DNA of 64,000 bases from positions 278,001 through 342,000 of the forward strand of contig CAJQUW010011548.1 of assembly GCA_907163375.1 (NCBI GenBank). Reading direction: 5' to 3'. Positions 19,110-31,020 of this stretch are shown one piece after another. Numbering within the stretch: the first letter of the stretch is position 1; each line of letters begins with the position of its first letter. The DNA is from Prostheceraeus crozeri. Its lineage: Eukaryota > Platyhelminthes > Polycladida > Euryleptidae. The notes under the pieces are model-generated. The model saw only the letters and a list, made by a program, of their open reading frames with translations. It made no database searches and was not told the DNA's origin. The translations under genes and the position numbers were made by a program.

Positions 19110-19470
19110 TAGTGAACAAGCTCTTGTGAGTGTAGTCAGACTGTGTATCATGGTTTGCAAAAGCAAAGTTTAGTGTAGTCAAATAGTTTTACCACAACAC
19201 ACGTTTGTAAAAGTAAAGTTTGATCATCGAAGTTTTATTCGTGAGTGTAGTCAGAAAGTGCATCATGTTGTACAAAAGTTTTACTGCATCACAGGTTGCT
19301 GTATAGTTAGAAAGTTTGATCATGACGTTTTATGAAACACAAATGTCATAAAATGTTAGCGTTGGTGTAGTCAAATAGTTTTTACCACAACACACGTTTG
19401 CGAAAGTAAAGTTTGATCATTGAAGTTTTATGACTGACCGAACTCACCACAGCACTAGAAAGTTTCATCG
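19110..19470 (-). repeat. ~116-bp tandem repeat zone, left arm
   Basis: Repeated blocks are gtgtagtcaaatagtttttaccacaacac, cgtttg-aaaagtaaagtttgatcat and gagtgtagtcagaaagtg. The left arm holds one fewer unit than the right arm (28500-28850), explaining most of the arm length difference. Confidence 0.75.
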
Positions 19471-21169
19471 AAAAGGTTTCACTGCACAGTGCAGATTGTC
19501 TTGTAACTTACTTTCACAGTGTTAGAAAGTTTTGTCGAAAAGGTTTTACTGCACAGTGTAGATTGTCTTGTAACTTACTTTCACAGTGTTAGAAAGTTTT
19601 ATGTTGAGTGGAGACAGTTGCAAAATGTTCCCCTATTAGAAAATTCAAACTCCATGACTGTTAGATTGCTGAATACTTCATCAGGTTTACTAAAATCAGT
19701 CTTCTACTGCAGTGAGACTGAGAGTTTATATGAAATATGATGTTATATGAAAACAGTGTTCACCACAGCACTAGAAAGTTTTACTGCCCTGTGTAGATTG
19801 TTTCACAGTCTTAAAAGGACTTATAGTAAGTACTACAGTGTTGAATGTTTTATAAAACCGGGTGAAGTCTTGTCACAAACGTTGAGTGTGTGAGAGCTAG
19901 TTCCATGACATTCAATCACGTGGGTCCTAAAGTCCTCAAGTCCATAATCCAAGGGTAGGGCCATATACGATTGGATTTAGGGATTTAGGGTTTTATATCA
20001 CACGCGTTAACCGTTCGTGCAGAATACGTGAAGCACATGTTCGCTTAAAAGTCTAAACGCAAACGTTGAAATAAGTTTTGTAAGAAGTCTTTGACATGAT
20101 GTTGTGAAACTTAGCGAACGTTGAAAAAAAGTTTTATGAAATGTTTCTGCAGTCACACTCGTTAGCGTACCAGCTTTACTAAATGTGTTGTCTGCCTTTA
20201 TCAAATTGAATGCGTGTGTAGACTGTTTTGTAAATAAAGACATATAGTGTTAAACGTTTTTGCAGTCTGCATCGACAGCATACAAGTATACACATAACAA
20301 CAGGTAGCGTTTCTTAAAAGAGTCGAATGCATATGAGTTAGGAAACACTCAAAACATGTGTGAGATAAAAATCAACCTGCTAGATTAAGTGAGTCCCTCA
20401 CAAAAGTGTCACAACTACTTCACGGGAAACTTGTAAAGGAGAACTGTGTATCGAGAACGTTTACACTCATCATAGACAGATGAACATATATTCTAACTTC
20501 AACTTTCTGACGTTCAAATGAAATTCGTAAACATGAAGCTCTAGACTCCGTGGTGTAAAAAGCTACATGACGAGTGACAACAACTTTATGTTGGTGAAAC
20601 TTTCACAGATTGCAGTCGCGTTTAAAGTTGATATAAAAACCTGTAGAAACGCATAAGTCTTAGATGCAGTTCAACGTTGTGACTCGACCATTGAACCAAC
20701 AAAATGAACAAGTCCGTGTAGAGGACCATAACACGCTCATCAGTAGGAAACAGCAAAGCATGTAATGTCATTGAATTATCAAGACTGTGACAAGTCTGTG
20801 TTGATGAGAGTGCAACTATTTCATGAGTATAAAACAGTGAACATTACATTAGGACTGTCCATGAGTATTAAAGGTTAGAATCAAAGTTTGCTTTTCATGT
20901 GCATGACAAATGAAGAGAATCAACACGTGTCTCATTTCTAAACGAATCGTGCTTGTAAGTTGATAATAGAATCAACATTGAAACCTGTATCAAGTGATTT
21001 TCTGTGCGAATGCAGACGGTGTGAAAATTACACACTGATTGACATTTAACCATGCTTGCAATATTCAATACGATGCCATTCAAAAGCAGCTTATGTTTAT
21101 CATAAAACCTATCAGTGAAGCAGATGTCATAACTTTTCCAACCCTCATGAACACACAAAGGCTCACGAG

Positions 21170-21350
21170 GAGAGACAGCGCACTCTGTCGCCTGTTTGTC
21201 GCGCTGCCCCCCTCAGCAGATAGAGCAAAATACAAAGATGAATGACAGCGCAGCCGGTTGGCGACCGTCTGTCGCGCTGCCTCCTCAGCAGATAGAGTAG
21301 AACACAAAGATGAATGATAACGCTCTCTCTGGCACCCGTCTGTCGCATTA
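21170..21350 (+). repeat. ~88-bp triplicated unit near the inner arm end
   Basis: Units share gacagcgc...ctgtcgcgctgcc-ccctcagcagatagag and acaaagatgaatga. They are mirrored at 26515-26690 in the right arm. Frames reading through them are repeats of composition. Confidence 0.7.
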
Positions 21351-21569
21351 AACACATTGAATTTTCTATCGCATCTGTCCAACGAGCAAGGATGAAGGAA
21401 CTTATCGTCATCTCAGACCTCCCACCTAGCTGATTCCCACACAGCTCATTGCTATCGCACCGGAGAGATCATCGTGGGCGACTGAAAGGATTCTCACGTT
21501 GACAATTCGTTACTGCACACTGTCACAGTTCCGCGCGCGCAAGAAACTATTTGCTGCTAAGTTTGTTGA

Positions 21570-21980
21570 GTGGCTGAGGATGGCAGTCAATGCAAATATG
21601 TCTCCCGTTTTCTTCCTCCAACCATAAGTTTAGAACAATATGATTGGGCGAACAAGACATTTGAAAGGCTGTATCATTCTCATATAAAGCAGAATCTCTG
21701 GCATTTCACCATCATAGTCATGTCTGATAAGCCAAGAGCGTGCATCATGCCATCTCGCATTTTACACAATAGAGAAGAATTCCACAGTGATATCTACGTT
21801 GACGATATCACTGTGGAATTTCTGAAGTACTATTCATACTTCACTTTGAATAAGGATATGAGCCGTCGACTACAACAAGAGATGGAGATGGCGACGAGTG
21901 AGACCGAGACGGTGGAAAGTGAGGAGTCGGAAGCGAATAGAGAAAGTGAGGAGATGATGTGGAGTGAGGACACGGTGTAA
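21570..21980 (+). CDS. Core ORF with acidic tail, unrecognised, no convincing start
   Basis: The frame is open for 136 codons just inside the left arm boundary. Residues ~10-95 look protein-like (PPTISLEQYDWANKTFERLY, WHFTIIVMSDKPRACIMP), then a Glu/Ser/Met-rich acidic tail follows. It begins after an in-frame TGA with GTG, and the first ATG is at codon ~51 (MSDKPRACIMPSR), so the 5' part may be an exon whose start lies elsewhere. A hairpin with 17-bp stem lies within it. A candidate acceptor (tgttttctttcag, ending 22073) lies downstream. I do not recognise a family; it may be a remnant of the element's own gene or noise. Confidence 0.3.
   Translation: MAEDGSQCKYVSRFLPPTISLEQYDWANKTFERLYHSHIKQNLWHFTIIVMSDKPRACIMPSRILHNREEFHSDIYVDDITVEFLKYYSYFTLNKDMSRRLQQEMEMATSETETVESEESEANRESEEMMWSEDTV
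21778..21820. repeat. Perfect 17-bp hairpin in the element core
   Basis: Stem aattccacagtgatatc and its exact complement are separated by a 9-nt loop (tacgttgac). It lies about 220 bp inside the inner end of the left arm. Confidence 0.9.
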
Positions 21981-22599
21981 AGTGAGGAGATTATTGTGAT
22001 ATCAGATGAAGAAGCAAGAGTTTTACGCATGCATACGAATGGCTGTCATCTCAACTCGATCATGTTTTCTTTCAGTGACGGAGTGAATGATGGACGTTCT
22101 TTAGTTCATAAAATCATCATGCAAACATACGGCACACTGTTTCACCACATTTCCTCGTGAATGCATCATGAGCCCTCTTAAGGGCTACCTTCTAATGCAG
22201 CTAAAGCGGTCCCAAGCCCGCCACATATCCTCGGATATGGAATGCAGAGGGGAAGGATAAATGATGAAATGGAATGAAGGGAAGCCAACCTTGCACCCCA
22301 TGCCGCTACAAACACATTTCAATCTTCATTAAGATAATATTCAATCACTTGAATTCTAGTGTGACCATCACATCCTTATATCTCAGTACAGTCAACTCTC
22401 TAACGGGTTTGTCAAACCTATTTTCTCTAATTTAACAAACAGTGAAATGATTCTAACATTACTTCAAACTTTACAAACATCAACTTTATTTCCAACTTTA
22501 TAAACAGTGAAATGCTTGTAAATATATTTTATACTTTACCTATCTTACAAACACTGAAATGCTTGTCACTTTATTTATGCTTTACCTATAAATTGCTAA

Positions 22600-22680
22600 A
22601 GTCCATCATCTATGGGGATAGGGTTAGCTACGGTTGGATTTAGGGATTTAGGGATTTAGGAATTTAGGGTTTTATATAAC
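22600..22680 (+). repeat. TTTAGGG/TATA module, core left copy
   Basis: The sequence has ggatttagggatttagg repeats, preceded by gtccatcatctatggggatagggtt and followed by gttttatata and, ~15 bp on, gttaaccgtt. An inverted relative lies at 25330-25410. A similar module lies in each arm (19940-20010 and 27855-27925). On the opposite strand it reads TATATAAAACCCTAAATCCC, a TATA box followed by a direct repeat. Confidence 0.65.
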
Positions 22681-22889
22681 AGAAGTGAATGTTAACCGTT
22701 AGTGTATAGTACATTCACTAACTTAACCATTTGTGAATGACATTATTCCCAACATTACAAACAACTACTTTATTTCTAACTTTACAAACAGTGAGGGGAT
22801 TCCAACTTTATTTTATTCTTCACCTATCTTACAATCATTGAAATGTCTATGACATTATTTCTAACTTTACACTGACATGGTCATAACTT

Positions 22890-23130
22890 TATTTTTAACT
22901 TAACAAGCAATGACATGGTCACGACTTTATTTTATACTTCACCTTTCTTACAAACACTGAAATGATTCTGATATTATTCCTAACTTTACAAACAGTAAAA
23001 TGGTTGTAACTTTATTACTAAGTCAATCCACTCTGTTTGAAACCCAACTTTATGTGAAAAGAAAACGACACAGCATGTACATGATATGTTATTGAAACCC
23101 ACACAGCAGTTTTGTTACACTAAGAATTCA
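22890..23130 (+). repeat. Direct repeat copy 1 within the core
   Basis: About 90% identical to 24310-24540 over ~230 bp (blocks gacatggtcacgactttatt, gaaatgattctgatattatt, aaaacgacacag, gtacatgatatgttattgaa). Together with weaker matches further on it indicates an old ~1.4-kb tandem duplication inside the core. Confidence 0.8.
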
Positions 23131-23665
23131 TTTCATGTGTTCTAACCTATACTCTCCAAACCTGCAACGACATTTATTCTATTACATCCATGAATATGAC
23201 ATGATAAAATTCACATCATCTCAAAACCTTTTAACAGCGCTTTTCTTCAAACATACGCTGAATCCCACATAGCTTGTGTGTTACACTACCAATTCACTTC
23301 AATGTAAGCTAATCTTGCATCACTCATTTCATGTGACATAACTTTTCACTTTAATTACTCCTACCATGTTACTGCAGTGGTCTCAACACAATCCCTACCA
23401 TGTATTCTAACACTCTAATCACTGTGCAATGACTGTTGTGAATTGCATCGCATTCATGCACATAACTCAGGCTTGTAAATTCCTGTTACTAAGGTGTGAG
23501 AAGGTTACGAGAACCTAAGATGCTTCAACGGTTCATTTCAATTTACACGAGTAACATTTGATGCTTTCATGTCTAGTAACATGTATGAGTAACTTCATAA
23601 CTCTAGCTTAATGGAGACTTTCATTATTCATTCTTAGCTCGCTGAAGATGAGTGTTTTGAAATCA

Positions 23666-23930
23666 TCACACTGTGAAGAGAGATTGCAAACTAATGAGGA
23701 TAGAAATTTGATTTCTGTATACGCTTGGCGTGTGAGTGGCCATCCTTTCATCCCTTTCATCAATTTTCAACCCATCCTCTGAGTTCAACGGGCTTGGAAC
23801 CTTCAGAAAGTGAAAGCACTTTCCGGCCTCATTATGAGTAGCCTCATAAAGGCTGTTTGGGACATTCACTAGCCTCATGAAAGCTGTTTCCGGCGTTCTC
23901 CGACTCCTCTCTACTTTTGCTCGAAGATCT
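23666..23930 (-). CDS. Possible exon in the core, weak
   Basis: On the minus strand an excellent acceptor (tttctttcttacag, AG ending at 23931) precedes an 88-codon open phase to the stop at 23668-23666. The translation starts LRAKVERSRRTPETAFMRL and contains no known motif. It includes an internal ctttcatgaggct/ctttatgaggct duplication. This is reported because the acceptor is strong; it could be chance. Confidence 0.2.
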
Positions 23931-24309
23931 CTGTAAGAAAGAAAAATGGTGTTAGAGTTGATTGAGAGGCAATGACGTTCGAGTAACTTAATGAACTTCA
24001 TGATGAATGAACTTCATTAGGGTCTTAATGTAAATGAATTTGGTCTAGAATCTTCCCTTTGATAACTTTTTATCTCTGATTGATCCAACAATAAACGAAC
24101 AGTCGCTTGATAATGACTGGTGGTGTCGGTCGAAAGCGCTTGCGATAAAGTGTTTTTACTTTCTGATGTTTCCATCAAATATGGAGTGTCCTCCTACTGA
24201 CAATATTGAAATACACTCCCTATTCCGTCAAGTGAACTGCTTGTGACTATGTTTTATACTTTACCTATCTTACAAACACTGAAATGATTCTAACAAAATT
24301 CCTAACTTT

Positions 24310-24540
24310 ACAAACAGTGACATGGTCACGACTTTATTTTTTACTTCACCTATCTTACGAACACTGAAATGATTCTGATATTATTCCTAACTTTACAAAC
24401 AGTAAAATGGTTGTAACTTTATTACCAAGTCAATTCACTCTGTTGAAATGACAAGAAAACGACACAGTATGTACATGATATGTTATTGAAACCCACACAG
24501 CATTTTTGTTACACTGACAATTCAGCTCACATTGAACTGA
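24310..24540 (+). repeat. Direct repeat copy 2 within the core
   Basis: Partner of 22890-23130. The following segment (24540-24640) again resembles 23285-23390. Confidence 0.8.
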
Positions 24541-25329
24541 ATTGCTACACTAACAATTCAGTTCAATGTGAGCTAGCCTTCTATCACTCATGTCATGCGA
24601 CATAACTTTTCACTTTGCTTATTCCTACAATGTTACTACTATGTGTTCCAAACTTTATAAGATCGCTTTCACTTCTATCTCACACTTTCATCATCATATA
24701 ACCACGTGAATAAAGTTGATGATACATTATCTGAATAAACTCATTGAGTCACATTCTACACGAACAGACATTGCTAACATGGATCATATAAAACACTAAG
24801 TCTTGTCATAGGTTTGACTATGCTATGGACATAGTGATTTATCTATGTAACTTGCACTTTTAAAACGCTAAATTCCTAAATCTCAACACAGGGACACCTA
24901 TCCTATGGATTTGGGGATTTAGGAGTATTGCTGTATAATTTAGTAAACTTATGTCTCTGTCAGCATACGACGTTTAAAATACAACACTGACTGATGAATG
25001 ATGTTCATATATTCCTAGCTTGGATAACAAGAAACTTTCATGCGTTGACTGTTATATAATTTCCTAATCAACTCTTTACACACTTATTATTCCAATCACT
25101 CAGATGCAAACAATGTATTCAACTCTTCTCTTAAACATGCATCAATCACCTTTCAGCTGACTGCATCAAATGTAAAGTGTATAACATAATGAGCATGTAA
25201 CTATCTCTCATCAACGATGTGAAATCTGTCTTTTCATCATGAAATTGAGTCTTGCGTTCAAAGTCATTCTATAAAGCGAACATATCCATCATGTGTTGCA
25301 TGTATTCTACACTAAAAGAGATCGTTAAC

Positions 25330-25410
25330 TTGTGTTATCCAAAACCCTAAATCCCTAAATCCAACGGTAGGTAACCCTACCCCTTAGATGATGAACTTCA
25401 GCAATTTAGC
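25330..25410 (-). repeat. TTTAGGG/TATA module, core right (inverted) copy
   Basis: Reads aaaaccctaaatccctaaat then ccaacggtaggtaaccctac on the plus strand, the inverted counterpart of 22600-22680. Both copies sit symmetrically about the same centre (~24.0 kb) as the giant arms. Confidence 0.65.
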
Positions 25411-25946
25411 TATGTTATTCACAAATGGTTAACTTAGTAAATGCATGTATACACTCTACAACAACAGTTATCATTGATGTATGTTATATAAAACGCAAAA
25501 TCTCTGAATCCAATCGTGACTGTCATTGCCTGCATTACTATAGAACATGTTGCTCTGATGATTCTTCCACCACCCTTACTATTTCCATTTGACGAGTGGT
25601 GAAGAAATAAAATTCATGACTTCACGTTTAAGAGTCATCCTCTCTCTACACACGTTTATATTTTACATCATGTAACTGCAATAGATCCTTGCTACTTATC
25701 ATATGGGCTCTAAACATGATGATTTCATGGCAGTTAGACCTTTGAAGATGTGTGTTGGACAAATTTAACACTTGTCATAATGTTGCTTTCTCATCAGATG
25801 AATTTAATAAGAGCTTCTTCATTTTCTAAGAAAGATAGAGATATTCTTCGCTGTAAGATAGATTCGCTGTAGCTTTTTTTTGTTAATATGGTGGCCTCCA
25901 ACGAATTGGTGACCGAGCCCTCGGAAGGATCGATGAAATACCTCGA

Positions 25947-26126
25947 TTACTCGAAGTATTCCGAACGCTCAGTTCTCAGCAACGCCAGATACTCCAGCGC
26001 CATATCCCTGAACAAAGGATTTTCCACAAGCTCATGTGGAATGAGGTGGAAGGAGCAGCGAATTGCTTGGCCTTTCTCTGCCTGCAAAGCAGCCAGAAGA
26101 AAGACTTCCCCATCTTGACTCTGCAT
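25947..26126 (-). CDS. Small protein-like ORF at the right side of the core
   Basis: A 59-codon frame from ATG 26126 to TAA 25949. The residue pattern (FLLAALQAEKGQAI, HELVENPLFRDMALEYLALL) has the amphipathic-helix regularity of real protein. The frame is open a few codons further upstream (APLW) to a TGA, so it could be a last exon. No family is recognised and no partner exon was identified. Confidence 0.35.
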   Translation of the reverse strand: MQSQDGEVFLLAALQAEKGQAIRCSFHLIPHELVENPLFRDMALEYLALLRTERSEYFE

Positions 26127-28499
26127 CCACAGCGGAGCTCAAGGGTTCGGCTCATATCAAAGAAAGCTATATCGAACGACATTGCATCAAACGACTTTTA
26201 TTTGATAAATGAGTGTGAACGTCACCCTTACATTTCTCCAACATTTTTGTAACTGGCTAGCAAGGCATTGAAGCCTTGAACAAATCGGCAGCGTCCATGC
26301 TTTAGCAGCAAATAGTTTCTTGCGCGCGCGGAACTATGACAGTGTGCAGTAACGAATTATCAACGCGAGAATCTTTTCAGTCGCCCACGATGATCTCTCC
26401 GGTGCGATAGCAATGAGCTGTGTGGGAATCAGCTAGGTGGGAGGTCTGAGATGACGATAAGTTCCTTCATCCTTGCTCGTTGGACAGATGCGATAGAAAA
26501 TTCAATGTGTTTAATGCGACAGACGGGTGCCAGAGAGAGCGTTATCATTCATCTTTGTGTTCTACTCTATCTGCTGAGGAGGCAGCGCGACAGACGGTCG
26601 CCAACCGGCTGCGCTGTCATTCATCTTTGTATTTTGCTCTATCTGCTGAGGGGGGCAGCGCGACAAACAGGCGACAGAGTGCGCTGTCTCTCCTCGTGAG
26701 CCTTTGTGTGTTCATGAGGGTTGGAAAAGTTATGACATCTGCTTCACTGATAGGTTTTATGATAAACATAAGCTGCTTTTGAATGGCATCGTATTGAATA
26801 TTGCAAGCATGGTTAAATGTCAATCAGTGTGTAATTTTCACACCGTCTGCATTCGCACAGAAAATCACTTGATACAGGTTTCAATGTTGATTCTATTATC
26901 AACTTACAAGCACGATTCGTTTAGAAATGAGACACGTGTTGATTCTCTTCATTTGTCATGCACATGAAAAGCAAACTTTGATTCTAACCTTTAATACTCA
27001 TGGACAGTCCTAATGTAATGTTCACTGTTTTATACTCATGAAATAGTTGCACTCACATCAACACAGACTTGTCACAGTCTTGATAATTCAATGACATTAC
27101 ATGCTTTGCTGTTTCCTACTGATGAGCGTGTTATGGTCCTCTACACAGACTTGTTCATTTTGTTGGTTCAATGGTCGAGTCACAACGTTGAACTGCATCT
27201 AAGACTTATGCGTTTCTACAGGTTTTTATATCAACTTTAAACGAGACTGCAATCTGTGAAAGTTTCACCAACATAAAGTTGTTGTCACTCGTCATGTAGC
27301 TTTTTACACCACGGAGTCTAGAGCTTCATGTTTACGAATTTCATTTGAACGTCAGAAAGTTGAAGTTAGAATATATGTTCATCTGTCTATGATGAGTGTA
27401 AACGTTCTCGATACACAGTTCTCCTTTACAAGTTTCCCGTGAAGTAGTTGTGACACTTTTGTGAGGGACTCACTTAATCTAGCAGGTTGATTTTTATCTC
27501 ACACATGTTTTGAGTGTTTCCTAACTCATATGCATTCGACTCTTTTAAGAAACGCTACCTGTTGTTATGTGTATACTTGTATGCTGTCGATGCAGACTGC
27601 AAAAACGTTTAACACTATATGTCTTTATTTACAAAACAGTCTACACACGCATTCAATTTGATAAAGGCAGACAACACATTTAGTAAAGCTGGTACGCTAA
27701 CGAGTGTGACTGCAGAAACATTTCATAAAACTTTTTTTCAACGTTCGCTAAGTTTCACAACATCATGTCAAAGACTTCTTACAAAACTTATTTCAACGTT
27801 TGCGTTTAGACTTTTAAGCGAACATGTGCTTCACGTATTCTGCACGAACGGTTAACGCGTGTGATATAAAACCCTAATCCCTAAATCCAATCGTATGTGG
27901 CCCTACCCTTGGATTATGGACTTGAGGACTTTAGGACCCACGTGATTGAATGTCATGGAACTAGCTCTCACACACTCAACGTTTGTGACAAGACTTCACC
28001 CGGTTTTATAAAACATTCAACACTGTAGTACTTACTATAAGTCCTTTTAAGACTGTGAAACAATCTACACAGGGCAGTAAAACTTTCTAGTGCTGTGGTG
28101 AACACTGTTTTCATATAACATCATATTTCATATAAACTCTCAGTCTCACTGCAGTAGAAGACTGATTTTAGTAAACCTGATGAAGTATTCAGCAATCTAA
28201 CAGTCATGGAGTTTGAATTTTCTAATAGGGGAACATTTGGCAACTGTCTCCACTCAACATAAAACTTTCTAACACTGTGAAAGTAAGTTACAAGACAATC
28301 TACACTGTGCAGTAAAACCTTTTCGACAAAACTTTCTAACACTGTGAAAGTAAGTTACAAGACAATCTGCACTGTGCAGTGAAACCTTTTCGATGAAACT
28401 TTCTAGTGCTGTGGTGAGTTCGGTCAGTCATAAAACTTCAATGATCAAACTTTACTTTCGCAAACGTGTGTTGTGGTAAAAACTATTTGACTACACCAA

Positions 28500-28850
28500 C
28501 GCTAACATTTTATGACATTTGTGTTTCATAAAACGTCATGATCAAACTTTCTAACTATACAGCAACCTGTGATGCAGTAAAACTTTTGTACAACATGATG
28601 CACTTTCTGACTACACTCACGAATAAAACTTCGATGATCAAACTTTACTTTCACAAACGTGTGTTGTGGTAAAAAATATTTGACTACACTAAACTTTGTT
28701 TTTGCACAACATGATACACTTTCTGACTACGTTCACGAATAAAACTTTGATGATCAAACTTTACTTTTACAAACGTGTGTTGTGGTAAAACTATTTGACT
28801 ACACTAAACTTTGCTTTTGCAAACCATGATACACATTCTGACTACACTCA
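28500..28850 (+). repeat. ~116-bp tandem repeat zone, right arm (one extra unit)
   Basis: Counterpart of 19110-19470 with an additional copy of the aaactttgatgatcaaactt...ttgtggtaaaa unit. Confidence 0.75.
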
Positions 28851-30229
28851 CAAGAGCTTGTTCACTAGCGAAGAGAGAAATGAGCTTGTGGTTGCGTGTG
28901 GTGCATGAATGTCCCTTCCAATTCATTCCATTTCATTTAGCCTCGGTGATAGAGGCAAGCAGAACTCATGGTTCATTCTCGCATGTATGGCCAACTATCG
29001 GGAGACAAGTGCAATGGAGATGTTTTAAAGTAACCATCGACAGATGGCTAAATGTCACCCTGGCGGTCAGAGCACTACGTCGAGACGATAAGGCAACCAC
29101 TTGCAAACATGACGCAGAGAGGTTTAACAAGGATTACAATTGCCGAATTTCCCATGCGGTACTCTTCGCTGCGGATTCCATCGCCGCCCAAAAGGGACGC
29201 CCGTCAATAGGAAGTATTACACCAAAAATCTCCGTGACTTGCACCGTCAATGACTTGATAGCCAGACATGAAAACCGGTGGAGTTATTTACAAGAGGTTG
29301 GTAAGTCGTTGCTTTGATCAGCTTGATAGCAAGCCGTGATTCACAAGCGTTTTGCAATGGAGATGTTTAGTAGCCACCCATGACAAGATAGCTAGGACTC
29401 AACCGATTGGCGTTTAAAGTGATACGTTGAGAACTGTGTCAAATGCCCAACATGAGTTGCCCCAGCGGTTTCGGTCTAAAATATGCCACACTCCCTTGCC
29501 ACACTTATCACAACGGCATCATCCGCCGTCCCGAAGGAACACCCTGTCAGTGGAATATTACGGCAAAACTCTCTGTGTCATGCTCGCTTTCAGTGAAAAT
29601 CCGCTTGTATCATGTGTGGCTCGTACACACTTATACATGCCTTCATTGACTTCAGCAGGGTCGAAAACCCCAGAAAACCTCCAAAAATAATGAATTTAAA
29701 TTTTTCAACTTTTTAGCACTACTTATGAAATTTTATAAGTAGTCTGTCACTATAGGTCTAATCAATAGCGATCGAACATTCTTTGAATCAAGTCAAACGG
29801 ACTTGTAGAAGCAAAGTTACAAGCCTTTAAAGTTTTGGAGTCTTTTATGGCCTGGAGACGAAGGCCATCTCCCGGCTAACCTTTAAGTCAGACACCTTAG
29901 CTGATATCAGCCATGAAATTTTCTAAGTCGGTTTCCCGGTTTTTGGAGATTTCCAATGCTATCATCAGAGCTCCGGAGTTCACCTACCCCAATCCAGTCG
30001 GGAGGAAAACTGATTTCCACAAGTAGAGACTCCACTTATGTAGTTTGTGGCGATCAGCTGATGACGTCATCTCCATCATCCAAAACTTTAAACACGTCTA
30101 TCTCCGGTTGTAGTGCTCCGATTGACTTCAAATTTTGACAGTCACGATTTCTCGCTCTCACCTTTCATTTAAGCCATCCCTCGACTCTCTACGATGACCA
30201 GAAGCCGAGTTGAAAAAAATTTTCACCTT

Positions 30230-31020
30230 TTTCTCTCCGATTTACTTGAAACTCACCCTCTAGACGCAGAATTGCACCGTAATTCCAAATCTGGTCTCCG
30301 TTTTCCCCTCCGAGGCTTCGTTCACGCGCTAGAGCCATTTTCGTAAAAATTCTAACTCTGTCGTTTTTTTCACCAATTTCCAAAATTTTCAATGGCGTCT
30401 CACATCTAAACCCAGGAAGATAAGACCAAACTGTGTTTTTCTACTCTGCATTTTTCTCACTCTTGGCTTTCAAATGAGCCATTGCACGACTTTCTACGAT
30501 CTCTAGAACCAAAGTTGGAAGTCTGACAGGAGGGGGGATGTCCCAAAAACTTTTTCTCTCCGATTTCGCTGGAAACAACCTTCATAACCCAAAATTTCAC
30601 GTAGACTCCGAATCTGCCCTCCGTTTTCCCATCCGAGCACTCCTTCATGCCTTAAAATGGCCTTTCTCATCCCAAAATCATCAAAACCCACCCTTTTCTA
30701 ACTCTGACGGTTTTCAGAAATTCCTGCCCTTGCCTCACAGGAAAGCTCCTCCTTCCTTCCTACCTAACCCAAAATTTCACGTAGACTCCGAATCTGACCT
30801 CCGTTTTCCCATCCAAACCCTCCCTCGTGACAAAAAACGACCTTTCTCATCCAAAAACCACCAAAAACCCGCCCTTTTCTAACTCTATCCTTCCTAGATT
30901 CCTACCCTTGCTGCTCTTCCTTCCTTCCAGAGGGGGGGTAGGGAACGCTTTCTTTCTCTGGGACCCATTCCTCCCAGCACATCCTTGGCCACCTCTCTTC
31001 CTTCCTTCCAGAGGGGGGGC
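30230..31020 (-). repeat. Subterminal tandem units of the giant element, right end
   Basis: Mirror copy of the left subterminal array, with CCTTCCAGAGGGGGGG at about 30938 and 31004. The 7581-7813 relic corresponds to its innermost unit. Confidence 0.75.

Larger units (their letters stand above)
16891..21560 (+). repeat. Left giant inverted-repeat arm
   Basis: From the outside in it holds tandem subterminal units (16960-17790), a non-coding tract, a diverged duplicated ~350-bp unit (18340-19010), a ~116-bp repeat zone (19110-19470), an AT-rich tract with a TTTAGGG module at 19968-19996, and a triplicated ~88-bp unit (21170-21350). The arm ends after an alternating CGCGCGCG run near 21533. 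Frames in the arm, the longest 168 codons at 19166-18660 (-), are shared by both arms because the arms are young copies, which is not evidence of coding. Confidence 0.9.

Noticed and set aside
18660..19166. 168-codon frame in the left arm, repeated at 28811-29317
   Set aside because: Both copies are open only because the arms are recent duplicates; the frame disagrees with the frame conserved between the older internal duplicate units, and no motif is present.
22170..22310. Segment with gcggtcccaagcccg resembling a conserved leader seen in some LINEs
   Set aside because: Only a short similarity from memory; no endonuclease or RT sequence follows, so I could not support a LINE here.
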